Source: Phoenix dactylifera (taxonomy: Eukaryota; Streptophyta; Magnoliopsida; Arecales; Arecaceae). Taken from it: a stretch of DNA of 64,000 bases. The stretch spans positions 11,424,694 through 11,488,693 of the forward strand of contig NC_052405.1 in the NCBI RefSeq assembly GCF_009389715.1. Direction: 5' to 3'. The number at the start of each line of letters is the position of its first letter. The stretch's first letter is position 1. Positions 63,701-64,000 of the stretch are shown in pieces. The position numbers and the translations under genes were made by a program. The notes under the pieces are model-generated. The model saw only the letters and a program-made list of their open reading frames with translations, was not told the DNA's origin and made no database searches.

Positions 63701-64000
63701 AGCTACCGTACGCCGTGTCCGCCATGACGTACAAGCGCACACCCTTCCCGAGCTCGCTTCTCAGGGCTTTCGCCACCCTCGTCGAGTCCTTCAACAGCTC
63801 GTCCGGAAACTAGAAAGAAAGATCAAATTTTGAGAACTTTGGGTACTAGGATTGAGAGACAAAAAAAAGTGGGGGAAAGGAGGCTAAAACCCCACAATTT
63901 AGGGTTTTTCTCGTCGGCAAAGCGATTGGGGATTGAGAGAAGAGGGCGAAGGAGAACCTGCAACGCGACTTTGGTGAAGTTTCTGGTGCGTATGAAATCG
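54711..64000 (-). CDS. DPH2: DPH2, diphthamide synthesis subunit (3' to 5'; first exon cut by window edge)
   Basis: Ten exons on the minus strand: 64000-63958 (partial), 63809-63625, 62570-62462, 60051-59655, 59300-59231, 59104-59037, 57808-57693, 57604-57498, 56098-55959 and 54946-54711 (stop TAG). All join in frame, giving 489 visible residues. Landmarks in order: [50 protein letters not shown] (cysteines placed as in the DPH1/DPH2 iron-sulphur family), [97 protein letters not shown], and the ending [17 protein letters not shown] rather than GACC, and the C-terminus, mark DPH2 not DPH1. With DPH1 it transfers the 3-amino-3-carboxypropyl group from SAM to a histidine of eEF2 in the cytosol. 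The start codon lies just outside the window. Confidence 0.95.
60800..61130. other. Possible mitochondrial DNA insert (NUMT) in DPH2 intron
   Basis: About 300 bp of higher GC, with phrases like 'ttcccggcaagcaatcaagc', 'tcgaagcaaaggaggcaaag' and 'gcttgcaaagggttgaaagc', sits in an AT-rich 2.4 kb intron. The style resembles plant mitochondrial intergenic DNA. It starts at a perfect palindrome: 'gaagtctaagaggggc' at 60802-60817, one base, then its exact reverse complement at 60819-60834. A 138-codon ORF across it on the minus strand has no family likeness. Confidence 0.4.
62128..62350. repeat. GGTAC-rich dispersed repeat, copy 3
   Basis: The block begins 'catcaaggtttggtatattg' and ends 'ataccggtgcaacaaacctt'. 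The CAAGGTTTG / CAAACCTTG ends form inverted repeats, and the right end resembles that of the block at 372-755. It lies in the 2.4 kb DPH2 intron. Confidence 0.45.

Noticed and set aside
1-64000. CRISPR arrays, rRNA and tRNA genes, bacterial operons
   Set aside because: None seen. The tandem repeats here have no spacer pattern, and the genes are intron-bearing nuclear plant genes.

Overview
The window is nuclear DNA of a flowering plant. Long introns with GT-AG borders, GC-rich first exons, an AT-rich intergenic background and dispersed hAT-like and LINE debris suggest a monocot. The coding style and repeats fit a palm, but the species is an inference. No bacterial operon, CRISPR array or rRNA gene was seen.

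Layout. (1) 1-8.9 kb: the 3' part of a Gyp1-type TBC-domain RabGAP gene (+), with its last intron about 5 kb long. (2) 11.1-16.0 kb: a three-exon organellar PPR gene of the THA8-like group (-). It lies head to head with a one-exon gene at 16.7 kb (+) for a possibly N-myristoylated plant protein of unknown function, and a LINE remnant sits between them. (3) 17.2-21.4 kb: intergenic, holding a strong hairpin and small repeats. (4) 21.5-35.5 kb: TIC20-II (-) and VIPP1 (+), divergently arranged with only 290 bp between start codons. One gene serves the chloroplast import channel, the other thylakoid and envelope membrane maintenance. (5) 38.3 kb: a small secreted-peptide gene of the PIP/PIPL type. 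(6) 41.3-49.6 kb: a tandem duplication of a class IV (GH19) chitinase gene. The copy at 47.6-49.6 kb is complete. The copy at 42.4-44.2 kb has lost its signal peptide and most of its chitin-binding domain exactly where a hAT-like element begins. Minisatellites in the 3' flanks differ in copy number between the two. (7) 50-54.7 kb: repeats, a LINE remnant and a GC-rich, LTR-like block. (8) 54.7-64.0 kb: DPH2 (-), nearly complete, with exon 1 cut by the window edge. It makes part of the enzyme for the first step of diphthamide synthesis on eEF2. One intron carries a GC-rich insert that looks mitochondrial.

Three of the genes (THA8-like, TIC20-II, VIPP1) probably act in chloroplast biogenesis within about 25 kb, and two (PIP-like peptide, chitinase) are defence-type. 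All exon borders were set by hand from splice sites, reading phase and family resemblance. No search was run.
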